Part shown: piece by piece, positions 1-12,699 of the stretch | Layout of the letters: the number at the start of each line of letters is the position of its first letter | Numbering within the stretch: position 1 is the first letter of the stretch | Assembly: GCA_963691655.1 (NCBI GenBank) | Contig: OY829330.1 | Coordinates: forward strand, 17,602,182-17,666,181 | Length of the DNA stretch: 64,000 nucleotides | Origin: Toxonevra muliebris | Lineage: Eukaryota > Arthropoda > Insecta > Diptera > Pallopteridae | Direction: 5' to 3' | The notes under the pieces: model-generated | Seen by the model: only the letters and a program-made list of their open reading frames with translations | What the model was told of the DNA's origin: nothing | Databases searched by the model: none | Program-made: the position numbers and the translations under genes

Positions 1-2694
1 ATGCTGGAATTGATTTAGGTTTGCATTATCTAAAAGATCGTGTTACCCTCACTCATTAAAGAGATCTTATATGTTGATATCCATATAATCAAGTCGTTCT
101 TTTACTAAAGCTATTAATTTTAAATTTACAGATAAGTTGGATTTAAGTGTTGAATACGAACTTTCGGAGGAAATAGCGAAATAAAAAGCAAATATTTTTT
201 TTTTTAAAATTGCCCATGGGCGTTAGGAATTCCCCAAGGTTGGCAGCACTGTGCAGTATTGTTAATATTACTAAAGAGAGAGAGAGAGAGAGTATGTATT
301 TGTTAGCTCTTCCACACATGTCTGAGTGTTGTATATTTGCATAAATTTAGCGCGTCATTATTTTCATTGCGATTGCTGCTGGGAGAGTGAGCAAAATTGT
401 GAGTAAATAAATGATTGCTCGAGTGAATGAGCAAGTGAGATCATTGAGTGAAAAATGTTGGTGTACCTACTTTTAAATATATGCGCGGTAATGAATTTGT
501 GTGCTTGTGTTTTTTCCATCTTTGTTTATTTCTTTTTTCGCATTTTGCGATTTTACTTTTCATCAAGGGGTGGGGGTGATGTGTAGTTTGTCACGGAAGG
601 AGAGCACATTTATAAGTATTGGTGCGTGTGTGTGTTGAGTGACAAAAAATAAGAAACTTGGTGCTCATTAGCAATGCATCTGTGTACATACGTAATGAGT
701 GAGAATGCTGAGAATTAAATCGTTTTGGGGGTACAGCAGAGAGATGATGAACGTATACGAAGCAATGTTTGGGGGTGTTGAGATGCTAACATCCAGTAAT
801 AATATACGAAACGAACGAAACAATGCAAAAAAGTAGGCGTGTATTTATGTTTTGTTGTTATTTTCGTATTTTTTGTTTGTGAAAAATCTTATATTTATAT
901 CGTTTCATACCAATTCTAATTATTGGATGAGAGATGATTGCTATATGTACATGGTGGAAAAGGAACGACTGCAATGAATTTTCACTCGAAAAATATGTTG
1001 AAAGCATGAAAATACTGCAGTGGTGCAAATTCACTACGTATTTTATTTTCTTTTGCTTTATATAAAAACAAACGTCACATAACATACAATAATATGTAAT
1101 ATTATAAGCAAGTAATAAAATTGTGAGTGGGTGTTTATCACAATATATTTATTGTAAATTTTACTTTTTTTGTTTGTTTTTAAATATATTTTCTCTTTTT
1201 TTTAATACCTTAGTTTTTTGGCAACCCTTAAATAAAACACTTTTGCACATACACCAGCAAGTATATATACCTACAGTAAAAACTTTTGCTCTTCCGCTTT
1301 GCTACTCATCTGAAGTGTTTCTTACGGAAGCAGTTGTGTTGATAAGGTAAAAATTTGAACCATTTTAACAACTTTTGGTATTTTATTGAGAATGGTTCGC
1401 AAATTTGAACATATTTGGACAATTGGTTTCGCTATTAATAACGAACTCAAAACCAAAATTTTTATTTTTACTTGACGCGGAAATTGAAGAATTACACAAA
1501 AACTTCAAAATCAATGTTGTCTTCACGCTTTGCTTTTAACGCATACGATTCGCATAAAAATGAAGTCAAAATCAAGATTATTTGAAATTTCTTTATTAAA
1601 AGTTTCATTCAATTTTGCAATTGCTTTCAGTTTTGCCAATATTTCGTTATTCGCTTAAGTGCAAGTATTTTCGTTACAACTCTAATAAAACAAATTGATA
1701 CAAAAAAGAATTCAGACGAAATTTATAAAAAACTTTTTCGACTGATCACTAATTTTTACAACTTGCATCCAACCACACACAATGCGCGGACATGTTGTAT
1801 CGTCTGTACTCTGCTTTTTATACTTTTTGTTCACACAAAGGCGTATGCGATTGTACATAAGACAAAATAATCACCACTAGTATTTTAACCTATTAAGTCC
1901 GAGATCGAACCCGTTGAAAAACAAAAAAGGTTCAATCACACGTTTTTATCATCATTGTGATTACGTGCTCTGGTAACTTTTTTTATCTGCATTAAAATAT
2001 ACTTTTTTTGTGTGCATATAGGCATCATTAGGACTACATGGGCTAATTTGTACCCCTCGCCGAGTAGTCGACTTAAGTACTGTTATACTTAAGTACTTGT
2101 AAAAAAAAAAGAATTTTGTTTTAGAATTCTTAAAAATTAGAAAAAATGCGGTTAAAAAATAATGAATTTTCTATGCACATTCTTAAAAGTTAAGTTTTTA
2201 CAATTAATGTATAAGGTTTGAAACTCTGTCCATCCAGCTACGATCCTCCACTACTTTGTTTACATATAAAATATTGAAATATGACTAATATTGCATACTT
2301 TTGCATACTTTCCCTTATAAACTATTTACCTTTTGTGCATAAATAAACATGAAATTGAAAGCAATTGGTTATTAATTTTGATGATCCTACTTACATCCAA
2401 TGCACTCAATCCTTTTGATCCGAATTACATGCAATTCATTTTTTTCGAGGTGATGTTACCTTAGTAACTATTAAAATAAAAGTTCTTAATTTTTCTAAAC
2501 TTAAAATAAAGAGGAAGAAATATGCTTCAATTTTGTATTAAAATATATTTTTTTTATTTATAAATCAGTAATCCTTATTTGTACCGCTTAAAGTTTTCCT
2601 TGCGAAAATCGATCCAAATTACCCACACTTTCGTTATGTTACTTTTTAATAAAGTAATACTTACGTTGCCATAATAACCCATTATGGAGCCACT
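1..2694. other. Gene-free AT-rich stretch
   Basis: No reading frame here resembles a known protein, and the small ones are interrupted and low in complexity. A short (AG)9 microsatellite lies at 275-292. On the minus strand a TATAAAAAG string (1822-1814) sits about 80 bases before a TCAGTCG initiator-like string. That spacing is too large for a normal core promoter, so no promoter is called. No transposon boundary was recognised. Confidence 0.6.
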
Positions 2695-4660
2695 GCCGAC
2701 ATCAAATAGTCACACCAAACATGAATAGTGCTTCTTTAACCTGGTCCTTCCATTGGAGGCATGGCTTTCCTCTTCGAGATCTTCGCCCAGCGGTTTCCGC
2801 TTCAAAAACCGGAGTTTCTTCGTTTGTACGCACGACATGGCCTAGCCAGTGCAGACTTTGAATGGTAGTACGCTTGACTATATCAATATCACCGAAGACC
2901 TCGTACAGTTCATGGTTCATTCGAATACGATCGTCGCCGCCGACGCGAACTGGACCGTAAATTATACGAAAAATGTTTCTATTGAACACCCCAAGCTCGG
3001 CTGCATTATTCTGGTAGGATGTGCGTCTTATAGAGTGTAAGTTTTGTCAGGTGAGAGAGGGCTCTATTATACATTCGCTTACTGAGCCCAAAGTAGCATC
3101 TATCAGCAGGAGTTGGTCATCGCGTTATTTCCAGGCTGACATTGTTTCAGGTGTTAACGGCAGTGCCAAGGTTTGTAAATTCCGTGACCACATCGACAGT
3201 ATAGTTGTTCGCTGTAACGTGAGATCGTTTTGCCCTCGTTCAACTCAAACCCCACCTTAGCTGTCACTTATGTCTATTTCATCAGTATATGCAAAGAGCT
3301 GGACACTTTTGTGAAAAACCGGCTTATCGTAATATCCCTTCCATGATGAAATTAAAGAGGTTGCATAATAATGGATCGGGTTGTCTGAAATCTCGTACAG
3401 TATTCAATGGTTCAGAGAGTGCCGATCCTATCTTGAAGGAGCTGGATGTGTTCCTCAACGCCATTCTGCAAAGCCGCACGAACTTCTCTGGCATATCGAA
3501 CTCGGGTATGGTGGAGTATAGGCAATCTTGTATTGTTCTGTTGAAAGCAACTTTGTAATCGACAAAAGGTGATGGGTATCAATTTGTTTTTCATAGATTT
3601 TTCTTCAAGATTTGGTCAATGGTGGACTTACCAAGTCAAAAGCCGCACTGACAAGGTTCAATCAGTGTGTTGGCAAATGCCTTTTCTTTCGCACAGTACG
3701 GTCGACAGGACCTTGTATGAGATGGCTAGAGCATTAATTCCCCGGTAGTCGGCACAGATCGTCGAGTCATCTTTTTTGAGTACAGGACAGAGGACACTGA
3801 CATTCGGATTTTTGCAAAGGCGGAATTTGTAGCGTTATCGCCCGCAAGCAGTTTGAAAAAATACACCCTTCGTAATATTAGCACATACTACGTATTCGTA
3901 ACCAGATTTCCATTTTCGAGCTTCATTTCTGTTCCAATACACCTCAAGTTGCTCGCGCTCACATCTTTCCCGCTTTCATTTTTTGCGTTTGAAAAGGTGC
4001 TTCTGCAGGGTTTTTCACTGCTGTAGCTTCGCGACACTCCTTATCATACCACATTGATTTCGAGGAGTTGGGCGTCGGAAACCAATGACTGCCTCACCGG
4101 CAGTGCGCATGCACAACCGCATGGGTATCTTGACTGCAACGAGATAATGGTCAGAATCAACACTGACCCCCCGGAACGTTCGAATATCTAACACAGTGAA
4201 AGTATGCCTTCCATCGATCACCACATGATCAGATTAATTGTGGATTTTTGAACGGAAGACAACCAGGTGGCCTTATGGATATCAAGGTGTTGAAATCTGG
4301 TGCTACCAACTACCAAATTTCGTACCGCGACATAGATGATCAGCCTTAGAGCGTTGTTTCGAGTAGGACTCATGGAAGCTAAACTGATTGACAGTGGGTC
4401 CGTAAATGCCTTCTCTTCCAATTTTCGCGTTGAACTCTCCCAGGACAATTCTCACATTATATGCCAGGCAGCAGTGGTATACATCCTCGGGTCTTGCATA
4501 AAAGTCATCCTTGACAGCATCGTCTCTTTCCTCCGTTGGGGCGAGTCACACGGATTGAAGCTAGCCTTTATTTCGTTCACAGGTGTGAACATAGAAACGT
4601 GGTAGCGTAGTCATCTGCTTACTACAAATCCGCATTCAAATTCACGCTTCTCCGCATGAC
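2695..4660 (-). pseudogene. Decayed RTE-like non-LTR retrotransposon (endonuclease + reverse transcriptase + C-terminus)
   Basis: Reading the minus strand from about 4660 to 2697, fragments in shifting frames follow the order of a LINE polyprotein. The endonuclease part (about 4450-4050) shows GEFNAKIGREGIYGP, then HKATW and SDHYLV, typical of an apurinic-like endonuclease. The reverse-transcriptase part (about 3700-3300) shows QCGF, FVDYKVAFN (motif A, FxDYKxAFD-like) and RQPDPL near motif B. The YADD region survives as YTDEIDI. The C-terminal part (2989-2702) contains LHWLGHVVR and GRRSRRGKPCLQW, a hallmark of the C-termini of insect RTE-type LINE proteins. Many stops and frameshifts show it is dead. 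RTE is inferred from this motif set; another LINE clade is possible. The N-terminus of the endonuclease is missing or too diverged to read. Confidence 0.75.
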
Positions 4661-7341
4661 AGCTGTATAAAAATATCTCAGCTTGCTTGCTTAGAGCAAC
4701 TTTGCCTTTCCTTATTCTTTCCTCGGACATGCCACAAAAAAAGAAGCCCATAAAAACGATGTGCATTCGAATCACTTCTGCTCTGTATTCTTCGCTGTTG
4801 GGTAGATATTTACATACATAAGTGTCCTCACAAAATTTAAAATAAAAGAAAAACCCTTCTACAGCTTCCCATGTCTACCTACATATGCACATATATGTAT
4901 GTATGTATGTAAGTATATGTGCGTCTTATGCTTCTTGTACTACACTCGGCTTCTCTTCCACAAATGTGCGCCACCCGCCTATCTGTACACACACACATTT
5001 ACACATTTGTACACTCAGTCACACAATATAAGATAAACGGCACTTTTACATTTTAGTGCCTTTTTTCGGCGTTTTTGTTAACGTTTTCTGATTGGAGGAA
5101 ATTTTTCTCTGAGCATGTGAAATATGTGTGTGTGTGTTTGTACTTGTTTTCTTTTTTCTTCGTCGTCCATAGTCGTTGTCGTCGTCAACGTCGTCACCTT
5201 GTGCTTCACATACACACGTATGTACGTATATGTGTATTAATTAACATTTCTTTGCACACATCTATACATACATATATACATATGGATGTAGGAACGTACA
5301 TACAAGGAAGAAAATGAGCTTAATTGGTGGTACAAAGCGAACCAAAGAGTATCCTCTCTCTGTAGCTCGCATATGTACCCAGTAAATACAAAAAATAAAA
5401 GCTTTTGGTGATATTTCTTTATGCCCGAAAGAGTTTTCCGTGTGCGCTTTTTTCTTCTCCTCGTACTTTGTTATTTTTATGACAACGGTTTTTTTTCTCT
5501 AAGTAGCTCCACCCTTGTACTGATGTTTATGGCTGTGCATGTGTTGTGTGTCTCCCAGTCTGTGTGTGTATAAAAGTACAAAATCACAATTTAATGAAGC
5601 TGCTACTTACGTACATGCATGCATACATTCATATGCACTAGCGGATCCAAAAGGGGCTTTTCGGAGATAAATCCCCTCTTCTTGATAATCATCTCAGTCA
5701 ATATTATCCTTGTTCTTGACTTTAAAGTAACAGTAATAAATCTTGAAGGAATGAAAACATAAAACCATCTCTCTTACTACGGAGTGAAATAGCGTTTTTT
5801 TGGTAGATATCCAACTAATATATGTGCTTATTAACAAAAAAAATTTTAGCCTACAAGCTTTCAAAGTCGGTTTAGCTGGTATAAAATGTTTAATTGATTA
5901 CAACCCCAATTACTTTTAACAAACTGATGCAATTACAAATTTTAAGGTGCAAATTACCGATTTTTTTCATTAAAAACGTTCCATTTATTGAAGTAAAATA
6001 TTTTTTTTCTATTAATTCCTTTGCAATAAGCTACATTATTTTTCATTTCTCAATTTCAAATAAATTTTTGCGAATTTTTTTAATTTAAGGGGACCTTCTG
6101 GTCTAGCGCCCTTGAAATTGTCGAGTTTTTAGGACTTTTTTTTAAATGAAAATAATGAGCAATAGTATTTAAACTTTGTAGATATATTTTATTACTTTAA
6201 CAATGTACAAAAATATTGAAAAAAAGATAATAATTTTAAGTAAACTAAAATTGGTGTTGCAGTTGCCCCCTTCAAAAAAAAACGGATCTTGTTGGTGAGT
6301 CATGTTTTGGATCTTCCACATAGTTATCGCCGGAACTAGAATGAAAAAGGAAAATAAATTTACAAAATGCACGCGTTGTTGAAATTTACGTTACGAAAAC
6401 AAACCGTTTTTTCATTACTTTTTGTATGTAAAAAGTAAGAAGTATTCAACGTAGAAAGTTTTGCTGAATAATATAGTAAAATTTGAGACGAATAGGTCCA
6501 GCAGTTTTTTTTTTTTTTTGCTCACACCGTGCAGAATAATATGGGTATTCACGCGTTGATGCAAAAGTGCGAAACTGCGACTTAAAGCAATAAGATGTGA
6601 GTGTTCAATGCAAATATTGGAGATGAGAAATAGTTTAACTGTCAAAATATTACAATCTCTTTGAAAAATAATGAAAATATTTTGGATTCTCTTACGAATT
6701 TAAAGGTAGAAAGGTGTCAAACTTCCGCAATCCGCACTTCGAGATAAATGACTTTAAGCTTCGGTCGACCCTTTTAACTGCTTTTGCGCTCACCTGCCAA
6801 ATATGCTGTAGAAGTCGAAATACTGGAAATATTGATACGAAAATTTTACAATATACTTTTAAAATATATATAAAAATTAATTTTTTGAAAAAGTTATTTT
6901 ACCAATCAAATATTCATTTTTACACTATAGGGTATAGTTTTTATTTTAAAAAATTTTCCTCTGTGGTAAGATCATAAATTTTCGGCAATCGCAAACATGA
7001 ACAACCTCTTAAAAGTGAACACCCTTGGTTTTTATTAGTTCAAGACTTCGAGTGTTGACTGCATGGCGAAATGAGTTCAGTTTAAATATGCAATAAATGT
7101 TTTTTTTTTTGTTTTAACTTAAAAACAAATACAAAACGCTAAACAAAACATTTTTTTTTCTTTATGTACTTCATTTTGTATGCTAAGAAACATTAGAAAA
7201 GGACAAAAAGGCCTAACTAAAATTACTAAGAATGAAGGGAAACTAATTTAAAAAATCAAGATTTTTTAATCGGTTGCACATTTTGCACATTTTTTGCCAT
7301 ATTATTAATTTAATAGAATTTCATGGATAATATTTTTGTTA
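4661..7341. other. Gene-free stretch with simple repeats
   Basis: It contains TATG/CATA tetranucleotide runs (about 4885-4915 and 5205-5305), CA-rich tracts and a GTC-rich patch (about 5160-5200). Reading frames crossing these are low-complexity. A TTAAGGGG string occurs at about 6085, and a T-rich tract at 6510-6525. A stretch near 6480-6560 weakly resembles the reverse complement of 37410-37480. No gene or clear transposon end was seen. Confidence 0.5.
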
Positions 7342-7640
7342 GAGCATATTAACCTTTTATCTACCTTAATTGTGGGTATTTTTTGATAAATGGGCCAAAA
7401 AGACTCATTCATAAGAGTTACAGAAGGTTAAAGAACTCTCGAAAAATATTTCCCATAAAATTTTATTATAGGTCTCTGAACACTGTTTTCTTCTTAGATT
7501 TGATTTGAGATATTTTAAAAATTTTCTGATTTCATCATTTTTATCACATTGTATAGCACCCCACCAAATAAATGCCGATTTTCTTTTATATTTTCTATAA
7601 ATAATAACGTGTACCAAATTTAAGTCACTGGGACAACTCT
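7342..7640 (+). repeat. Dispersed repeat related to 34195-34350
   Basis: The start, TTAACC followed by a stretch ending GGGTATTTTTTG, matches the sequence beginning at 34209 in the same orientation, with further patchy similarity downstream. The shared TTAACC start suggests the end of a TTAA-targeting or TA-targeting DNA transposon. The right end was not found. Confidence 0.4.
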
Positions 7641-7741
7641 TTTTATCTTTTATATGGGGTCAAACCATGAATCCGATGAATCCGCCTACACGCGATAATT
7701 TAAAATTTTTTTATATTCCTCAATATTTACAGTTGCCTTGA

Positions 7742-7863
7742 GTATAAATAGCTTAGAGCACATGAGACGATATTGGGAAAGCCGACATCAAATCTGAAAA
7801 AAAAACTCGACCCCCGACGTTCGCTCTCTCAGTGTAGTCTCATGTGCTCTATGATAAATATAC
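7742..7863. mobile_element. Short inverted-repeat element (MITE-like)
   Basis: Arms of about 27 bp at 7742-7768 and 7837-7863 are reverse complements sharing a perfect core, TAGAGCACATGAGAC. The 68-bp interior has no reading frame. A clear target duplication is not visible. Confidence 0.55.
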
Positions 7864-7896
7864 CAAATACACAGGCCGTGATATACTCAAAGATCA

Positions 7897-8328
7897 CAAT
7901 AGCTGCATTTTATTCGCCACTTGCTTCTAGTTATGTATAACTAGCAGCGATATTTGTATGGGAAAACAAAAACAAAGCCGCAGAGATAAAACTTATAATT
8001 ATAGCTGTTATGTATACTTAACAAGTGGTTTAACTACATCAAATTCTATTGTGAACTGCCATTAGTGAAAGAAGGCGCCGGACAGTTTGGCAAAAAACAA
8101 AAAAGGAAAAGATTCGAAATGTCTGCCGGCGAAAAGATGTAAAAAATCAACGTTAAATATTCTTATAAAGAGTAAAAATTAAAAACAATGCCCACGATTG
8201 ACCGCAATGGCTGGGAGTAGCTGCTGAGCATTTTTATTGTGAATTATAAAATAATAAAGAAGAGACTTATCAGCTTGGTCGTTTTATTCGCACATGTTAA
8301 ACTAGCTGGCGAATAAAACACAGCTAAT
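7897..8328. mobile_element. Inverted-repeat element with TTTTATTCGCC arms
   Basis: The arm at 7897-7923 (AGCTGCATTTTATTCGCCA) and the reverse complement of 8302-8328 agree over about 23 bases with two to three mismatches. The roughly 430-bp interior codes for nothing recognisable. It lies directly after the 7742-7863 hairpin, so this is a cluster of small insertions. Confidence 0.45.
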
Positions 8329-8844
8329 GAATGGTTATTGCCTTACAGCAGTGTCGGGCAACCAATACATACTAAACATGCATTCTTGTGCTTGTATCTG
8401 TGAGAGCCACACCCAGTTGAACTTTGGATGATCGTAAGAGTAATCATTGAGCGCTCCAAAGCGAGCAATTGATTACTGCCTATTGCTCCTTTTAACATTA
8501 CATGTCCTAGGGTATGGAGTACTTGTTTTGGCATCCGAAAGGAGTAATAAAGAGTACGAGCATGAGCTCACTTGCATCTCGTAGAAAAACAAAACTCCAA
8601 AATAGTTGCTGCCAAATTCATGACGCCATAGACCAGCTGTCTAAAACGCCAGTAAGCACGCAAGAAATTTTGTGTGCCACGGTTTAAATCCCACAAAAGT
8701 TTTTCTTATTTTTTTTTTAATTATAATGTTTATTCATTTTGTTCATTCTTTTTTTTTATACTATTTTACTATTATCGCTTCATAATTTTATTATTTCCTT
8801 GAGTTGGCCGTGGCCGAAAAATCCGCATCGCAAATATTAAACGA

Positions 8845-8871
8845 CGCGCTTACCAACTGAGCCACAAAAGC
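8845..8871 (-). repeat. tRNA-like A-box fragment (SINE or pseudo-tRNA)
   Basis: On the minus strand the string TGGCTCAGTTGGTAAGCGCG matches a tRNA D-arm/A-box. The flanking bases resemble a second copy at 35384-35410. No matching T-arm/B-box was found at the right distance, so this is not a functional tRNA. Confidence 0.4.
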
Positions 8872-10014
8872 ATATTTATTTTCGTTGAATTTTTTTTCTT
8901 TTACTCTTACAATGTTTCCAGTACTAGTTACTGTTTTTTAACTGTTTGTTGCACACGATTTTAAAGAAAATATAAATACCAGTTGTGCAGAATTTTTTTG
9001 GTTTATATCATTGCCAATCGAATGAGAAATTGTAAATAAAATATTAAACTGTGTGATAATAAGTAATTTCAAGTTTTCGAGGTGGGTTAAAATATATCAC
9101 ACAGTGCATACAAAAATACGGAAAAGTTGGCACTGTTTTTACTATACCTAACCCTAAAGAGTTAACTAGGTAAGAGAGAGTAAGATATACAAATTTGAAC
9201 TACTCAATCAGGCTGTTTTTGTTTATCATTATTTCTAAAAATAGACCATATAAAATTATGAAATTGTGTTAGTGAAATCCAAAAATTTTGTTACTGTATT
9301 GAAATGCTATTTTGCTTCTTCTTATGGGAAGTTTAATTATAAGTAGTTTTGTAAGAACAAGACAATAAAATTACCTATGGGGCATCATCGTGTTAAAGTT
9401 ACTGAAAAATCCTCTCAGTTTCTACTCATTCAGTACCTCACTTTTTTCTATTGCTCGCAATTATTTAGCAAAATCATATATACATTTTTTTTTATCCATT
9501 TGTACGTATCCTTGCGTGTGTTTTAAAAGTACCGTCCATTTTTCTGTTTCGTCAGGGTTGCAATTTATGAATTACGAATTTTTTCACATGTTCTACTATT
9601 TGGAGAAAATATTAATTTGGCATTAATAAAACCCGTCTTCTGATAAAAGATGGGCACAAATTATTTAGTATTTGATTCTGAATTTGTGCCACATAAAAAT
9701 TTAAACGAAATTGTTGAAACTTACTTTAAAATCCTGATTAATTTTAAATTTACAGAATATTAAACTATCGTCTTTTTATTTATTTATTTTATGTCCAGAA
9801 TTAAAACTTATAGGATCTGGTATGTATCTGTACATATGTGGGTATGTACGTATATAATTATATTTTATGATACACATCCTCATCATATTTCATATCGAAA
9901 TAACAGAAATTTAATAATTTCAATTAGATTACCTGTCATATTTATAACAACCCAGTGGCATAAGTTCAAATCAATGTTCGGTCAAAAATAGAAAGTAAAA
10001 ATTTTCTAAACCTC
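8872..10014. other. Gene-free AT-rich stretch
   Basis: No protein similarity, inverted repeat or RNA gene was recognised. Confidence 0.5.
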
Positions 10015-10145
10015 CAAGAGTAAAAATTACCTAAGAAAAACTTTTTACTTCGCCATTCGGATTCGGCATAAAACTGTAGGTCCCTACCATTGGGGTGCGA
10101 AAAGCTCGATCTATGCTTTCCATGGGCTGCTGTGCCATAATAGTA
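10015..10145 (+). repeat. Dispersed repeat family B, copy 1
   Basis: The segment containing TTTTTACTTCGCCATTCGG and GCGAAAAGCTCG recurs at 58888-59055 in the same orientation. The GCGAAAAG-to-GCTGTTGTGC half recurs inverted at about 14355-14430. It is non-coding and about 130 bp long. The transposon class is unknown. Confidence 0.55.
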
Positions 10146-11264
10146 GTATATTTTCTATAAATGCGTTTCCAAACTAAGTCTAAGCACTGCCTTTTAAAAA
10201 AAAAAAAACCCCTTGATTTTATTGACAACAACAAAATTGAAAAACTTCAATGAATCTCATATTATATAGATCTAAATTTATTCACAAAATAACAAAAGTT
10301 GGCCGTTATAGGGTCAGAACTTAATGGATGTCCTAGACCGACCTTCACGCATTATATAAAAATAATTTAAAAAAAAAGAATTATGTGATTTTTAGAGCGC
10401 CTTCAGTTCTGCACAAATTATATAATAATAATATCACTGTACAACAAAACAATAAAACTATATACATCTATGACATTTTAAACACATACGCTTAATCTGC
10501 ATTATGAACGCATTCATTTTTTAAATTTAAAATAACAAAAAATACGTTACAAAAATAAGATTTTTTTTTTTAAAGTGACAGGGTTCAACTTTTTACCGCT
10601 GGGAGTATTCTGTTTTCATATATGAAAACATTCATTTATTCGTTTAGTGAGTCCATACCCATGCATTTGGATATTGGTCTGTACTGTTCTTGTGGTTACT
10701 GTTGAAGTATCGATTTTATAGGCTTTTTAGATATTTTTTATTTATGTAGCTACTTTAAAACACATATAAAGAAGTATGCGGAGTAGTTCGTATTTTAGAA
10801 ATATAAATACAAATCAAAATTAAATTATTATTTGTTATTTAACAATAAATTGAGGGGAGGGAATTCAGGAGCTAAGCTAAATCTTATGGGTGGATGGGCT
10901 TGTCTGGGGCTCATAGGGGGTTAATAATTTTTCTGTTTTGCTCTGTTGTTTTACAACGGATTGTTGATCACAAGTAAAAAATTCATCATTGATTTAAAAG
11001 CTAATAAAATTATCTATCTACCTCTGGGCAATAAAATTATTAAATTCTATATTAAAGGTTTATTGCGACTATAGAACTTTTGCTGGAAAAACTTCAAAGT
11101 TTCTGCTGAAAACTTAAAATTGTAACTTAAAAGCTATTTTTTTTTGGAAATTAAAAAAACAAAATTTTAATTAGTATTAAAACTTGGAGAATAAATTGAT
11201 TATTGTTGAATTTTTACAGCAAATACTAGACTTAAAATCAACGTTCAGTGTCTCAGTATACCGG
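10146..11264. other. Gene-free stretch; perfect 20-bp palindrome at 10610-10629
   Basis: TGTTTTCATATATGAAAACA is a perfect palindrome. It follows ACCGCTGGG, a string that also ends the element at 60339-60762. The rest is AT-rich with no reading frame of note. Confidence 0.45.
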
Positions 11265-11640
11265 TCAATTTACAATCTGTGTTTTGATAAGATTCTGCGA
11301 AGTGAAGTTCACTGTAAAAGGATCAGCGATACTATAGTCAACTAGATTCTTGTCATGCTCACGAGCATGCAAAATTTTATGGATATCTACATCAAAACTG
11401 TGCAATTCCACAAAGGTCCAGCAAAAGAGTTCGCTCCTTGTGAAACTTACCAAGAGCATCAAGGTGACCTGACCTAAAAAAAACTTTTTCAATCGCTCAC
11501 AATTTTGACAATGTTTATCCAAATACGCTAAACTTTCATTATCATTATGTTGTAGGAACAACTATTTACTCAAACACGATTTCTCATTTTTGTAAATTTT
11601 TGTTTATTTTTTTTTTTGGAAATCATGTTTTGCTATGGGT
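11265..11640 (-). repeat. Dispersed repeat family C, copy 1
   Basis: The minus strand from about 11640 to 11460 is similar to the plus strand at 31756-31935. Shared blocks include AATCGTGTT, AAGTAAATAGTT and AATTGTGAGCGATTGAAAA. A 98-codon open frame covers the region on the minus strand, but it resembles no known protein and the other copy does not keep the frame. I read it as a non-coding repeat. Confidence 0.5.
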
Positions 11641-11689
11641 CACAGCTGAAAAAAAATCTAATAAAAATAGACTAAAATAGTTAGTAAAA

Positions 11690-11846
11690 AACTCCCATCG
11701 AGGGCCACAGGGTCGCCGGAGACCTTCAGAGGCGCAAAACAACTGTTATGATGAAAAATTGTAACAAGAAATGGTGGTCAGAGAATACGAAGCCGGGTTT
11801 GGTTTTGCGCTATCTCCTCTGGTTTCCTTACGGTCCCGAAAGGGTT
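11690..11846. mobile_element. MITE-like inverted-repeat element
   Basis: Arms of about 46-50 bp (11690-11740 and 11801-11846) are imperfect reverse complements sharing GGCGCAAAAC/GTTTTGCGC cores. The right end reads AAAGGGTT followed by AA, so a TTAACCC-type end is seen on that side. The element is non-coding and about 157 bp. Confidence 0.55.
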
Positions 11847-11999
11847 AAACACAAGTTCTCTAGATTAGTTTTGTCCGAAAAGCACATTCAATAACGAAAA
11901 GAAATAAAAAATGGAGAAGTTAAGATTTATTCGAGCTTCAGGCGAATGTTGAGTGATGATTTGGACAAAAGATAAAATAGATAAGATATTGTCAAAAAT

Positions 12000-12150
12000 G
12001 CTAAAAAAAAAAATGGAAAATTTGTATGGGAGGTACCCTTATTATACATCGAAATAACTTAAAATTCTGCACATCATTTTTTTCGTTAAAAAAATTAGTT
12101 TCTGAAAGTTTCAGAACAACCGGCTAAAAAATAAGCATCTAGTTCTCATC
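12000..12150 (+). repeat. Dispersed repeat family D, copy 1
   Basis: The blocks ATGGAAAATTTGTATGGGAG and GTTTCAGAAC...AAAAATAAGCATCTA recur in the same order and orientation at 54765-54890. The repeat is non-coding. Confidence 0.6.
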
Positions 12151-12253
12151 ATCAGCGATCAAACGTTACTAAACAAGTAGATCAAAACGAAAACTATAAT
12201 AGTCAATTTCTTAAAAAATATAAATAACAGCAGATGAATTTGCCAGCAATATT

Positions 12254-12445
12254 TAACCCTTATATTGGCACCACGGTCTGGCAAGACCTTTTTCAACTTT
12301 GCTGGCATCTTTTTATTATTTGTAATATCACTATGATCTCCAAAATCCATGATATCCTTAAATGACTATTTCTAAATAGATTTATAAAAAAATCGGAGTC
12401 CTGAGGTACCACAACGGTCTGGCCAGACCGTATGCACTTTTTCAT
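12254..12445. repeat. Paired GGTCTGGCCAGACC palindromic motif
   Basis: CGGTCTGGCCAGACCG at 12415-12430 is a perfect 16-bp palindrome. A close copy with one change lies at 12274-12289. The block starts with TTAACCCTT. It may be a small TTAA-type element, but its right boundary is unclear. Confidence 0.4.
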
Positions 12446-12699
12446 AGCTTTCCCGATATTTTTGCTTTACTTCGTCATTTGTACATGTTGTTTGTATGTA
12501 TATAAACATTATCATTCTTTCTTTTTGAAATATAAACTTATTTTACTATGAAAACAAAAGTTTTGAATCAACACACACCATGAATATTAGAAATCACAAA
12601 TTATTATAGAAAAGAATACCTTTATCATCTTCTTGCTTTGTTTAAAGTATTTTCTTTGTATGAGAGCTGCCCACTTGCCCAAAGAATATTACACAAAAC

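Noticed and set aside
1739..1826. Minus-strand promoter (TATAAAAAG and TCAGTCG)
   Set aside because: The spacing is about 80 bases instead of about 30, and no downstream gene is seen.
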